From assembly GCA_934630975.1 (NCBI GenBank), contig CAKTXH010000016.1, positions 1-36,459 on the forward strand: 36,459 nucleotides of DNA. The letters run 5' to 3'. The notes under the pieces were generated by a model. It saw nothing but the letters and a program-made list of their open reading frames with translations, did not search any database and had not been told where the DNA came from. This stretch comes from an uncultured Clostridia bacterium. GTDB lineage: Bacteria; Bacillota; Clostridia; Christensenellales; Aristaeellaceae. A program made the position numbers and the translations under genes. This document shows positions 1 to 6,971 of the stretch, in pieces. Position 1 is the stretch's first letter. Every line of letters begins with the position of its first letter.

Positions 1-72
1 CACAGAAGTTAAGCCTTTCAGCGCCGATGGTACTTGGTTGGAGACGACCTGGGAGAGTAGGACGTTGCCGGA
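1..72 (+). rRNA. rrf: 5S ribosomal RNA, 3' part
   Basis: The window opens inside a 5S rRNA. The conserved loop and helix sequence CACAGAAGTTAAGC at 1-14, the block GCGCCGATGGTA at 21-32 and the 3' segment GAGAGTAGGACGTTGCCGGA near 53-72 are typical of bacterial 5S. About the first 40 nucleotides lie outside the window. A T-tailed hairpin follows at once, so this is probably the last gene of an rRNA operon. No tRNA follows it. The exact 3' end is accurate only to a few bases. Confidence 0.93.
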
Positions 73-85
73 TTCCATGAAAAGA

Positions 86-117
86 AAGATCTGCCCGTGA
101 GGGTGGGTCTTTTTTTC
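86..117 (+). terminator. Intrinsic terminator of the rRNA operon
   Basis: The arms AGATCTGCCC (88-97) and GGGTGGGTCT (101-110) pair over ten positions with wobbles around a short loop and are followed by seven or more T. It sits 15 bases after the 5S end. Confidence 0.85.
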
Positions 118-130
118 ACTTTATAGGAAA

Positions 131-159
131 TTGCAAAAGAAGAGCGGATGTGATAAAAT
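131..159 (+). promoter_or_regulatory. Sigma-A type promoter
   Basis: -35 TTGCAA (131-136), 17-base spacer, -10 TAAAAT (154-159) preceded by TGA, an extended -10. Transcription would start near 166. It most likely serves the ElbB-like gene at 513. Confidence 0.6.
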
Positions 160-164
160 AGGGA

Positions 165-506
165 ATGAAACATAACGGCATGGCAAACAGAGCGAATCGG
201 GGGATTCGCAACGACGTAAGTTATGAAGTTGTGTTTGGGGGAAAATATGACCGCGTCGTATGTGATGATACGTTCAAGCTGCTTGTGTGGGACTGCTACG
301 TATGGTGCGCATGGCAATTCTTTCAAGTAAAAGACCGCAAGGGCAACTGCTACGATATTCCCGGCAACTGGAATCAGTACGCAGGATACTTCCCCCCTGT
401 GGCGGCTGTCGTACAGCATGATCCCCTACATCCGCATGAAGTTCGAGCAGAACGGGTCTGGCTTATCAGTGAGAAGTCGTTGGCAAACCGCGAGCTGTGG
501 AGGTGA
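165..506 (+). CDS. Doubtful hypothetical protein
   Basis: An open frame of up to 113 codons, rich in Trp, Tyr and Cys, resembling no family I recognise. The ATG at 165 lies at the predicted transcription start, so a real product would have to begin later, for example at the ATG at 180, and neither ATG has a ribosome site. Its stop falls inside the GGAGG site of the next gene, which would fit translational coupling. It may also be a remnant or simply the leader of the ElbB-like gene. Base composition is more AT-rich than most of the window. Confidence 0.22.
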   Translation: MKHNGMANRANRGIRNDVSYEVVFGGKYDRVVCDDTFKLLVWDCYVWCAWQFFQVKDRKGNCYDIPGNWNQYAGYFPPVAAVVQHDPLHPHEVRAERVWLISEKSLANRELWR

Positions 507-512
507 AAACAA

Positions 513-1085
513 ATGAAGTATTTAGTTCTATTAGCAGGCTGTGGCCTCGGTGATGGTTCATGTATAGAAGAAGTAATTTTGACGTATGCAGCGCTTGATA
601 AATACGGGTGTGATTACACTCCTGTCGCAGAAGATGTTTCCATTCAATCTGTTAACCACCTGACAGAGCAGATAGCAGAAAAGAGGAATATTCTTATAGA
701 AGCAGCCCGCATTGGTAGGGGACGCATTAAAGATATTCGTGAGGTTGATTTTGCAGAATACGATGCGTTGATAATCCCCGGTGGAATCGGTTTATTGAAC
801 AATTATAGAGATTCCAATGTGATAAAAACGTGCGTCACACATTTTATTAGCGAAAAGAAACCTGTCGCTGCCATGTGTGCGGGAATCGACTTCCTCCGCC
901 GTTTCTATGGAAGTAATCTATTGGCGCGTGAGATGAAAGAACTAACTGCTGAAAAATTCTGTTTTGATGCTGAAAACAATGTTTATTACACGCCTGCTTT
1001 CAGAAAAACCAACAGTAGCTATACGACACTATTAGGTATCGATTCTATGATTTATGCGTTGAAACAGGCACAAACATTACGATGA
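513..1085 (+). CDS. elbB: ElbB-like DJ-1/PfpI family protein
   Basis: A 190-residue protein of the DJ-1/PfpI superfamily, closest by motif to ElbB/ES1. Seen: an N-terminal beta strand running into GCGLGDGS (residues 9-16), the signature VNHLTEQ followed by RNILIEAARIGRG (about 47-70), the nucleophile-elbow precursor strand ALIIPGG (85-91), and MCAGI with the probable catalytic Cys122. E. coli ElbB is about 217 residues; this one is shorter, mainly between the IPGG motif and the cysteine and near the C-terminus. ElbB proteins are reported as glyoxalases or are uncharacterised, so the substrate is unknown. The start is fixed by GGAGGTG eight bases upstream. The gene is clearly AT-richer than the genes after 2.8 kb, which suggests acquisition by transfer. 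Confidence 0.82.
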   Translation: MKYLVLLAGCGLGDGSCIEEVILTYAALDKYGCDYTPVAEDVSIQSVNHLTEQIAEKRNILIEAARIGRGRIKDIREVDFAEYDALIIPGGIGLLNNYRDSNVIKTCVTHFISEKKPVAAMCAGIDFLRRFYGSNLLAREMKELTAEKFCFDAENNVYYTPAFRKTNSSYTTLLGIDSMIYALKQAQTLR

Positions 1086-1437
1086 AATCTGTTTTGTAGG
1101 TTTAATTATTGAACAGAATAACTTACATTCTGCCTGCTGACTATGCCGTATGCGTGAAAGTCAGCGGGTTATTTGGTACCGCAGCAGATAAACACACATG
1201 GCGCGAAGAACGATGCTCTTCGCGCCACGTGTATGCTTGGGCTTTGGCTAAATGACGTCGGTAGGCATCTTAATAACCTGATACATACACCGCATCCCTT
1301 GCGCAATCCTTCGGACGCGCGATGCGCGCCCATGTTTTTTGACGAACCATGCTTTGACATTGAAGCCAGAAACAAAGCGGCCAAATCCGTGTTGAATTGG
1401 CAAGCAGACAATGCTAGAATAAAATCAATCAAATCGG
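1086..1437. other. Intergenic region of about 350 bp
   Basis: I find no convincing gene here; the short frames on both strands mirror the hairpin and lack ribosome sites. The one clear element is the long hairpin listed at 1194-1232. Confidence 0.6.
1194..1232. repeat. Long perfect hairpin without T-tract
   Basis: TGGCGCGAAGA (1199-1209) and its exact complement TCTTCGCGCCA (1217-1227) flank a 7-base loop. Past one mismatch the helix continues with ACAC (1194-1197) and GTGT (1229-1232). No run of T follows on either strand. It could be a weak or factor-assisted terminator after the ElbB-like gene, an RNA-stabilising hairpin, or a palindromic repeat unit. Confidence 0.6.
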
Positions 1438-1644
1438 ATGGAGGCGATGCAGTTGGAAGCGGACAACCTGTTTATGCAATATATCGCGCGGTTTGGCGCG
1501 GAAGAACTGCCGCCGCGCATGCAGATGCCAATGGAGCAGCAAACGGACGAGTTTTTCGACGCTTTGCTTGAAAGATGCTTAAAGGAAGGAAAGCCTGCGC
1601 GCTGTTTCATCACAATTGAAGAAAATCCTGAATTTCTGTATTGA
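1438..1644 (+). CDS. Small hypothetical protein
   Basis: A 68-residue acidic frame with an amphipathic helical look and the ending FITIEENPEFLY. I do not recognise a family. Two starts are possible, ATG at 1438 or at 1447; GGAGG lies at 1440-1444, only two bases before the second ATG, so neither start is well supported. It stands alone between the hairpin region and a convergent pseudogene. The residue composition looks like a real protein, which is the only argument for it. Confidence 0.38.
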   Translation: MEAMQLEADNLFMQYIARFGAEELPPRMQMPMEQQTDEFFDALLERCLKEGKPARCFITIEENPEFLY

Positions 1645-1678
1645 AAGCGGCGCTGGCCAGTAGAAGCGCGCCTGATGA

Positions 1679-2024
1679 TTACGGATTGCACTTTTTGCAG
1701 GCCTGATAGCCTTTTGCGATGAGATCGCTTCGAGAACCCGTATAGGTGGCGCGATTTTTATCCTTAATGGATTTTGCGCTCGAACAATCGGCGTAGTGAA
1801 ATTTCTTTGTGTTCTTATTAAGCACATACGTGGTTTCGTCCGTGTCGGTCAGGGCGGAAGCGTCGATTTTGGCATTGACATAGTCCTGAAGTGCGATCAA
1901 TTCTTCGGTGTTCAGCGTATCTACGGAATCATAAATCGCCTGAAGCTTTTCCGAGACTGCGGCGAAGGCCAGAGCGGGCAGAAGAAGGCCCAAAAATCAG
2001 TAGACAGCAGATGATTCTTTTCAT
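1679..2024 (-). pseudogene. Secreted small protein with Cys-rich C-terminal motif, frameshifted in the signal peptide
   Basis: The start is ATG at 2024 behind AAAGGAGT and gives the signal-peptide beginning MKRIICCLLI. The rest of the signal peptide (LGLLLPALAFA) and the mature protein lie one frame over, reached only if one base is removed from the A5 run at 1992-1996 (T5 on the coding strand). The mature part has a helical segment with NTEELIALQDYVNAKI and then the conserved ending NTKKFHYADCSS...NRATYTGSRSDLIAKGYQACKKCNP, an Ada-like two-cysteine-pair motif common at the C-termini of Clostridia surface proteins. It has its own promoter. Either the break is a true mutation in a homopolymer or it is a sequencing error; the intact product would have about 114 residues. 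Confidence 0.75.
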
Positions 2025-2055
2025 GTGAAAGACTCCTTTTGTCATTTGTATGGAT

Positions 2056-2085
2056 ATTATATGCGGAACAATTTCCAAAAATCAA
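2056..2085 (-). promoter_or_regulatory. Promoter of the frameshifted secreted-protein gene
   Basis: On the minus strand: -35 TTGATT (2080-2085), 18-base spacer, -10 TATAAT (2056-2061), about 32 bases before the ATG at 2024. Confidence 0.5.
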
Positions 2086-2116
2086 TCATAAATATCCAAT
2101 GCGGATAGATTTTTGC

Positions 2117-2162
2117 AAAAAAAGAGGGAACAGCCGCGCGAGATGCGCTCTGTTCCCTTTTT
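2117..2162 (-). terminator. Intrinsic terminator, T-tailed on both strands
   Basis: AGGGAACAG (2125-2133) pairs with CTGTTCCCT (2150-2158), with an inner GCGC pairing. Read on the minus strand it ends in TCTTTTTTT and directly follows the truncated gene at 2166, whose natural terminator it probably was. Confidence 0.8.
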
Positions 2163-2165
2163 GCG

Positions 2166-2546
2166 TTATAACGCTGCGACACCGGTTTGGAGATCAACGG
2201 TCATGAGCTGATTATTTTCCAAATCCCGGAGGGGTACGGTCTGATTTGACAAATCCACTTCGGCGGTCGGCAGCGTCAACGCATGGCAAGACAGCCGGGT
2301 TTCTTCGTCGTAGCCATCAAGAACGAGAGCGTCCGGGTGATCGGACCAGACGAAATCCAGCGGGACGCTGGCTCCATAATCGGTATTATCGTAATAGATA
2401 TACAGATTGGTAAGCGAATCGGTCTGCGTAATCAGAATTTCGCGGATTCGGTCGGTTTTCACCTGATCGGTGTTGACAGAAACCTGCGCAAGGGTCGTCG
2501 CGGCGGATTCAGGGATATCCAGAACATAGGCTTCTTCGCTGGCTAC
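2166..2546 (-). pseudogene. Hypothetical protein, 5' end missing
   Basis: Codons 2462 to 2166 encode 98 residues ending in DLQTGVAAL. The frame stays open and protein-like upstream of the first possible start (GTG 2462), reading ASEEAYVLDIPESAATTLAQ back to about 2546, with no start codon and no ribosome site. The gene has therefore lost its beginning. I do not recognise the family; a beta-rich fold with YIYYDNTDYG is visible. Its 3' end and terminator are intact. It abuts, head to head, another beheaded gene at 2547. Confidence 0.6.
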
Positions 2547-2780
2547 CTGAAGGAGAACGCGCCGGAGAAGCCGGAAGGCGAGCAGGACGACACCCAGCAG
2601 CCGCCGGAGAAGCCCGACGGCGATGCGGATGACGACAGCGCCGATCAGCCGGAGCTGCCTGAAATCGGCGGCGGTCTGGACGAGGTGCAGCTCAAGAATC
2701 TGCTCGACGCGGGCGTGATCACGCAGGAACAGTATGACGCGATTGTCGCGCTGCTGGACAGCGGCGAGAACGCGGCGTAA
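2547..2780 (+). pseudogene. C-terminal fragment with Pro/Glu-rich linker and SHOCT-like tail
   Basis: From about 2547 the plus strand reads as an acidic, proline-rich linker (PEKPEGEQDD, QQPPEKPDGD) followed by a short helical tail, LKNLLDAGVITQEQYDAIVALL, which resembles the SHOCT short C-terminal domain. Upstream, the same frame is antisense to the neighbouring minus-strand gene, so the true N-terminus is gone. Stop and terminator are in place. The ATG at 2283 that opens the frame lies in the antisense part and is unlikely to be used. Confidence 0.6.
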
Positions 2781-2800
2781 ACGAAAAACGGATAGGCGGC

Positions 2801-2826
2801 GGGGCCGTCCCTTCGGGGATGGCCCC
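2801..2826 (+). terminator. Intrinsic terminator-like hairpin
   Basis: GGGGCCGTCCC (2801-2811) pairs with GGGATGGCCCC (2816-2826) with one wobble around a TTCG tetraloop. The T-run after it is interrupted (GTTGTTGCATTTT), so strength is uncertain. Confidence 0.65.
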
Positions 2827-2830
2827 GTTG

Positions 2831-2859
2831 TTGCATTTTAACCGTATATGCGTTATAAT
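2831..2859 (+). promoter_or_regulatory. Promoter of the DUF4230 gene
   Basis: -35 TTGCAT (2831-2836), 17-base spacer, -10 TATAAT (2854-2859), 38 bases before the GTG start at 2897. Confidence 0.65.
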
Positions 2860-2896
2860 CAATTTGCAAACAAAATCAGAAAGGGAGTTTCTGCCC

Positions 2897-3517
2897 GTGG
2901 AAAAGCATCGAAAACGCCCGAACCGGGCGAACAAAAATCTGCTGCTCGTGTCGCTGGTCGTCATTTTAATCAGCATCACCATCATTGCGGCGATGCTGAT
3001 TCAAACCCGCAAAAATCAGGTCGAAAGCCGAAACATCGCCTTCGGTCTCAAGGATATGGGCGAGCTGGTCACGCAGGCGGGGTATTTCACCAACGTGCAA
3101 TCCAGCACGAGCACCCGCCAGCTTTTCGGAATGGATATCCCCTTCACGACGAGCAAATACATTTACAGCTATGACGGCGTGGTGAAGGCCGGGCTGGATT
3201 TTGCCGGCATCGAGGTGCAGGTGGACGACGCGAACCGAATCGTGACGGTGCTCCTGCCGGAAATCGAAATTCTGGATGTGAACATCGACAACGACAGCCT
3301 CAAGATTTACGACGAAAGCCAGAGCATTTTTACCCCGCTCCATATTTCCGACGTGAACGAGGCGCAGATTGAGCTGAAAGAGCAGGTGCGACAGACGGCT
3401 ATCGACAACGGGATTCTCGAAGAGGCGGAAAAGAACGCGCGGACGATCATCGGCGGCTTTCTTTCCGGCACGATGGATTTGAAAAACTACACCATTCAGT
3501 TTGAAGCGAAGGAATAA
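2897..3517 (+). CDS. DUF4230 domain membrane protein
   Basis: 206 residues starting at GTG 2897, chosen because AAGGGAG lies nine bases upstream; the longer frame from 2819 begins before the promoter's transcript. A basic N-terminus (KHRKRPNRANK) is followed by one transmembrane helix at about residues 15-36 and an extracytoplasmic DUF4230 domain (about 45-206), recognisable from the pattern YIYSYDGVVKAGLDF, VTVLLPEIEILDVNIDNDSL and the C-terminal segment with NARTIIGGFL. The family has no assigned biochemical function. A 29-residue membrane peptide starts three bases after its stop, so the two are probably co-translated. Confidence 0.8.
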   Translation: MEKHRKRPNRANKNLLLVSLVVILISITIIAAMLIQTRKNQVESRNIAFGLKDMGELVTQAGYFTNVQSSTSTRQLFGMDIPFTTSKYIYSYDGVVKAGLDFAGIEVQVDDANRIVTVLLPEIEILDVNIDNDSLKIYDESQSIFTPLHISDVNEAQIELKEQVRQTAIDNGILEEAEKNARTIIGGFLSGTMDLKNYTIQFEAKE

Positions 3518-3520
3518 ACC

Positions 3521-3610
3521 ATGAAGAAAAAGCTTTTAACCCTGCTGGCCGTGGCGGGCGGCGCGATTGTGCTGCTCTATGCCTATCTGCTGATCACGGC
3601 CTGGATGTAA
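3521..3610 (+). CDS. 29-residue single-pass membrane peptide
   Basis: ATG AAG AAA AAG then a hydrophobic stretch (LLTLLAVAGGAIVLLYAYL) and a stop after 29 codons. A GAAGG sits before the ATG, and the gene begins three bases after the DUF4230 stop, which suggests translational coupling. Three lysines at the N-terminus imply the C-terminus faces outward. It may be a subunit or anchor partner of the DUF4230 protein. The family is unknown and short frames of this kind can arise by chance, but the spacing and composition support it. Confidence 0.5.
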   Translation: MKKKLLTLLAVAGGAIVLLYAYLLITAWM

Positions 3611-3676
3611 AAAATTGCTAAACCCGGCAAGAAAACCGGCGCGCGTTTCGTCTAATCATCAAAGGGAGTGATGAGG

Positions 3677-6397
3677 ATGAAACGCGTATTTTTTTGTCTG
3701 CTGACGGCGCTGATGCTATGCATGGCCTTGGCACGGGCGGAGGACGACGGATTGCCGAAAGTAACGGATCAATTCGGTGACGAGCGCTTTGCCATCGTGG
3801 AGGAGGGCGAGACCCGGCTTCTGCGCTATGAGCGCAAGCGGGGCGGCGCGTGGGAAACCGTCTGGGAGAACGACGCGATTCTGCCGGATGGAGAAATGGG
3901 CTGGATATACATCACCGCGTACGGCAGCGGCGATTGGCAGACGGAGTGGTTCACGCGGGAAGCCGGGCCGCAGGTCTCCATCTTCGCGGGCTGGGACCCG
4001 GAACAGACGGAACACGAGGATTTCGACTTGACGCTGGAAAAGCGGAAGGACGGAAACTGGAACGTCGTGATTGTTCAAAACAACCGCGCGGATCTGTACG
4101 CGTGGCTGTTTGAGGATTGCGTGCTCTTCTGTGACCGTGTGCCGGATATTGCGAAGGGCGTTTGCGAGGAAGCGCCCGACAGCAACGCGGCGACGTTCGA
4201 CCCGGCGGCGCTTCAAACGATGGAGGAGCGTCTTGTTCCGTATGACGAACCGGCGGAGGACGATCCCATTGCGAAGATTTCCAGAACCCAACGCTTTCAT
4301 GTTGTGCAGGAGAACGGTAAAAACCTGCTGAGGCTCGAGCACAAGCGGGGCGGCGCATGGGAAACCGTCTGGGAGAACGACGCGATTCTGCCGGGCGGCG
4401 ATTTCGGCTGGATCAGTCTGGATTTTCACGAAGAAAGAGACGGCGTGGAAACGAAGGACAGGTTTTCGCGGCGCATCGGCTCGAAGCGGCTGTACGTCTA
4501 TGCGACCTACGACGAGGATTCGATGGATGAAGATTTGATGCTCACCCTTTCCTGCGGCGGGGATGACGACTGGCGGGTGGAAACCTACTGCGCCCCCAAT
4601 CAGGATATCTTTTCTTATCTGTTCGACGACAGGATTCTGTTTAACACGGCGGAGACGGAGGTTTCATCCCTCCAAGCTGCCGGGCTTTGGTTTGAAGCGA
4701 TTGACCGCAGCGCGGCGACGTTTGATTCGAAGGCGCTGAAAGCGGCCTTCAAAGGGCTGAAAAAGGCGATGAAGAGCGCGGTTCGCGTGGAGGACTTCGC
4801 AGACCTTGAGCCGCTGTATGCGGCGCTGAACGAAAAACAGTTCTGCCCCGTATATGCCCGCCCGAGCGCGGACAGCCCCCGCGCGGCGAACGGCAAGGCG
4901 GAGGTTTCCCTTTCGGATTGGCTGATCCTGCTGGCCCGAGAGGACGACTGGGCGTTCGTGCTCTACGAAACGAAGCCCGGCCAATACCGAACGGGCTGGA
5001 TCGAGGGCGCGCAGAATGAGAAGCTGGAACAGGCCGTCCGCATGACGAAGGAAGCGACCTACCGGGAAGCCGGACTGGCGCGGGTGGTGAAGAAAACCGC
5101 GCTGGTGAGCGACCCGGTGACGGGCGGCGGCGTGATCGGCACGCTGAAAGCGGGAACGGAACTCACGCGTTTATGTTGGATGACCGCAGAGACGAAGGAG
5201 GGCCGCGACGTGCCGTATAACGTGTATGTCGAGGTGGAGCTGGACGGGCAGACGTGGCGCGGTTTTGTGAAGGGCGCGAATCTGGGCGGCGCGGAGAGCG
5301 GCGAAAAAAACGCGAAGGAGGGCGTGCTGGCCGAAGTGAAAACCGGGGAGGAGACCCGAATCGTCGTCTATCGAAACAGCAGCGGAAGAAATGTGCTGAT
5401 CAGTCAATTTCTGACTGACGACAAAATCTGGTACAGCCAATGGGAGAATGAAAACCTTCTGCCGGACGACGAATTTGATGTTGTGCAGATGGAATACTTC
5501 GAGCGGGGCGTCAGCCGGGAGGATATCGGCCTGCGCACGGACGGCCGAACGCTGCACGTCAACATGGCGTATTACGCGGAAAGAGGCCGACCGGGCTACG
5601 AGACGTTCGATTTGTATATCCAAATGGGCGAGGAGGATTACGACTGGTCGGAATGGAGCTTTATGCAGATCGAAAACGGGCTGGAGGAGACGAGCGCGCG
5701 GCTGTATAACGACGCGACGCTGATTTACGACGGTCTGCTCAGCAATACGACCCGCGCCGGGTTGAGAATGACGGCGATTGGCAAAGAGCTGGCCGAGGTC
5801 ACGGCGGAAACGCTTCAGTCTGCGCGGACGTGGCTGGTCTACGACCTGCGCGGCGCGCCGTCGGTGTATGCCTTCCACGGCGCAGAACCGAAATACCTTG
5901 CGCCTGTGGGCAAGGGGTGCGTGCCGCTCTATGCCGCGCCGGATGCGGAGAGCGCCCAAATCGGCGAAGCGGATTTAAGCGCGTGGATGATTCTGCTTGG
6001 CAAAGAAAACGGCTGGCTGATGACGCTCGTTCCGCAGGAGGACGGCTACTGCGCGGGCTGGGTGAAAGCGGCGCAGAGCGAGGCGCTCAGCCGCGCGGCG
6101 GATTTCGTTTTGGAGCTGTATCTGGGCGAAACCGACGAAACGTTTGAAACGCAGCCCGCCGCGGTCGGCGATGTGCCGCTGCTGGCTGACCCAATTAACA
6201 TGAGCGGCGAAATCCGCACGATTCCGGCCGGAACGCCCGTGCGCCCGCTGGCCTTCGATTTTGATCAAGCGGCGGAGGACGTCAACGAGCGCGGCGGCCC
6301 GGTTTATGTCGAGGTGGAGCTGGACGGGCAGGTCTGGCGCGGCTTTGTCCGCCCGGAAGCGCTCAATCTGGATGAAGCGGGTCTGTCGGTCGGGTGA
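3677..6397 (+). CDS. Large secreted repeat protein with SH3-like modules
   Basis: 906 residues from the ATG at 3677, the only one of three nearby starts well spaced (eight bases) from GGGAG. Residues 1-21 are a signal peptide ending ALARA before EDDG. The rest is modular: a beta-rich module appears three times (near residues 30-180, 200-365 and 555-710; shared core GGAWETVWENDAILP in the first two, IWYSQWENENLLP in the third). Paired SH3-like segments follow copies two and three, each with a VYARP or LYAAP start, a GWI/GWV strand and the ending YVEVELDGQ.WRGFV. Function unknown; a secreted ligand-binding or wall-associated role is inference. Two of the repeats are nearly identical in DNA, so the duplication is recent or maintained by gene conversion. 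Confidence 0.85.
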   Translation: MKRVFFCLLTALMLCMALARAEDDGLPKVTDQFGDERFAIVEEGETRLLRYERKRGGAWETVWENDAILPDGEMGWIYITAYGSGDWQTEWFTREAGPQVSIFAGWDPEQTEHEDFDLTLEKRKDGNWNVVIVQNNRADLYAWLFEDCVLFCDRVPDIAKGVCEEAPDSNAATFDPAALQTMEERLVPYDEPAEDDPIAKISRTQRFHVVQENGKNLLRLEHKRGGAWETVWENDAILPGGDFGWISLDFHEERDGVETKDRFSRRIGSKRLYVYATYDEDSMDEDLMLTLSCGGDDDWRVETYCAPNQDIFSYLFDDRILFNTAETEVSSLQAAGLWFEAIDRSAATFDSKALKAAFKGLKKAMKSAVRVEDFADLEPLYAALNEKQFCPVYARPSADSPRAANGKAEVSLSDWLILLAREDDWAFVLYETKPGQYRTGWIEGAQNEKLEQAVRMTKEATYREAGLARVVKKTALVSDPVTGGGVIGTLKAGTELTRLCWMTAETKEGRDVPYNVYVEVELDGQTWRGFVKGANLGGAESGEKNAKEGVLAEVKTGEETRIVVYRNSSGRNVLISQFLTDDKIWYSQWENENLLPDDEFDVVQMEYFERGVSREDIGLRTDGRTLHVNMAYYAERGRPGYETFDLYIQMGEEDYDWSEWSFMQIENGLEETSARLYNDATLIYDGLLSNTTRAGLRMTAIGKELAEVTAETLQSARTWLVYDLRGAPSVYAFHGAEPKYLAPVGKGCVPLYAAPDAESAQIGEADLSAWMILLGKENGWLMTLVPQEDGYCAGWVKAAQSEALSRAADFVLELYLGETDETFETQPAAVGDVPLLADPINMSGEIRTIPAGTPVRPLAFDFDQAAEDVNERGGPVYVEVELDGQVWRGFVRPEALNLDEAGLSVG
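3836..3887 (+). repeat. Intragenic repeat A, copy 1
   Basis: A 52-base stretch that matches 4343-4394 with a single difference. It encodes the core KRGGAWETVWENDAILP of the beta module. Confidence 0.85.
4343..4394 (+). repeat. Intragenic repeat A, copy 2
   Basis: Second copy of the 52-base repeat, 507 bases (169 codons) after the first, in the same reading frame. Confidence 0.85.
5225..5268 (+). repeat. Intragenic repeat B, copy 1
   Basis: About 44 bases encoding YVEVELDGQTWRGFV at the end of the first SH3-like pair; the first 27 bases are identical to 6305-6331. Confidence 0.75.
6305..6348 (+). repeat. Intragenic repeat B, copy 2
   Basis: Second copy, 1080 bases (360 codons) downstream, encoding YVEVELDGQVWRGFV near the C-terminus. 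Confidence 0.75.
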
Positions 6398-6400
6398 GGC

Positions 6401-6429
6401 TTGACGTGTGGCGCTGACAGCGCTATGAT
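6401..6429 (+). promoter_or_regulatory. Promoter of the Nudix gene with a palindrome in its spacer
   Basis: -35 TTGACG (6401-6406), 17-base spacer, -10 TATGAT (6424-6429). The spacer contains GCGCTG-A-CAGCGC at 6411-6423, a perfect 6-base inverted repeat that could be an operator. Confidence 0.6.
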
Positions 6430-6458
6430 AGGGCTATTCTGATATCGGAGGCATGCGC

Positions 6459-6857
6459 ATGATCAGCAAAACGTATCCGCTAGGCAGCTTTGAGCGATAC
6501 AAGTATGTCGTCATTTTATCCCGTATGAACGGCGGCTTTTTACTCAGCCGCCATAAACAGAGAACGACATGGGAGTTTCAAGGCGGAAAAATTGAACCGG
6601 GTGAAACGCCGATGCGGGCTGCGCGGCGCGAGCTTTTTGAAGAATCCGGCGCGGTGGAATACGAAATCAAGCCGCTGTGCGATTACTGGGCGGGCAGCGA
6701 GGATGAACAGAGCGGCGCATGCGGCGTTGTTTTTACGGCGGAAATTCACGAACTGGGCGATCTGCCGGAAAGCGAAATGGCCGAAGTCAGACATTTTGAG
6801 CTTCTGCCGGAGAATATGACCTATCCCGAAATTACCGCATCCATTATGGCGTATTGA
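6459..6857 (+). CDS. Nudix hydrolase (MutT-like)
   Basis: 132 residues from the ATG at 6459, preferred over the ATG at 6453 because GGAG lies eight bases before it instead of two. The Nudix box is complete: GGKIEPGETPMRAARRELFE followed by ESGA matches G-x5-E-x7-REUxEExGU, including the metal-binding glutamates. The enzyme should hydrolyse a nucleoside diphosphate linked to another group; the short length and the WEFQGGKIE entry resemble 8-oxo-dGTP or other NTP-cleaning enzymes, but the substrate cannot be read from the sequence. The gene is monocistronic between its own promoter and a strong terminator. Confidence 0.88.
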   Translation: MISKTYPLGSFERYKYVVILSRMNGGFLLSRHKQRTTWEFQGGKIEPGETPMRAARRELFEESGAVEYEIKPLCDYWAGSEDEQSGACGVVFTAEIHELGDLPESEMAEVRHFELLPENMTYPEITASIMAY

Positions 6858-6865
6858 GCAAAAGA

Positions 6866-6895
6866 AAAAGGCTGTCAGCGAAGACGGCCTTTTTT
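6866..6895 (+). terminator. Intrinsic terminator
   Basis: AAGGCTGTC and GACGGCCTT pair with one wobble around AGCGAA, followed by six T. It lies directly after the Nudix stop. The A-run on the other side also makes it usable for the minus-strand anti-sigma gene. Confidence 0.85.
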
Positions 6896-6971
6896 GAATC
6901 TATGGGAAATGGTATAAACACATCCGCGCATGCAGTCAAGCATAGGCGGATGGTTGGAAAACTCAGCCCGC

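Noticed and set aside
73..160. tRNA gene after the 5S rRNA
   Set aside because: Only a terminator and a promoter are found; no cloverleaf or T-loop sequence.
2283..2546. Plus-strand coding upstream of the SHOCT-like tail, from ATG 2283
   Set aside because: This part is antisense to a protein-like minus-strand frame and has no ribosome site; only the segment after about 2547 looks like true plus-strand coding.
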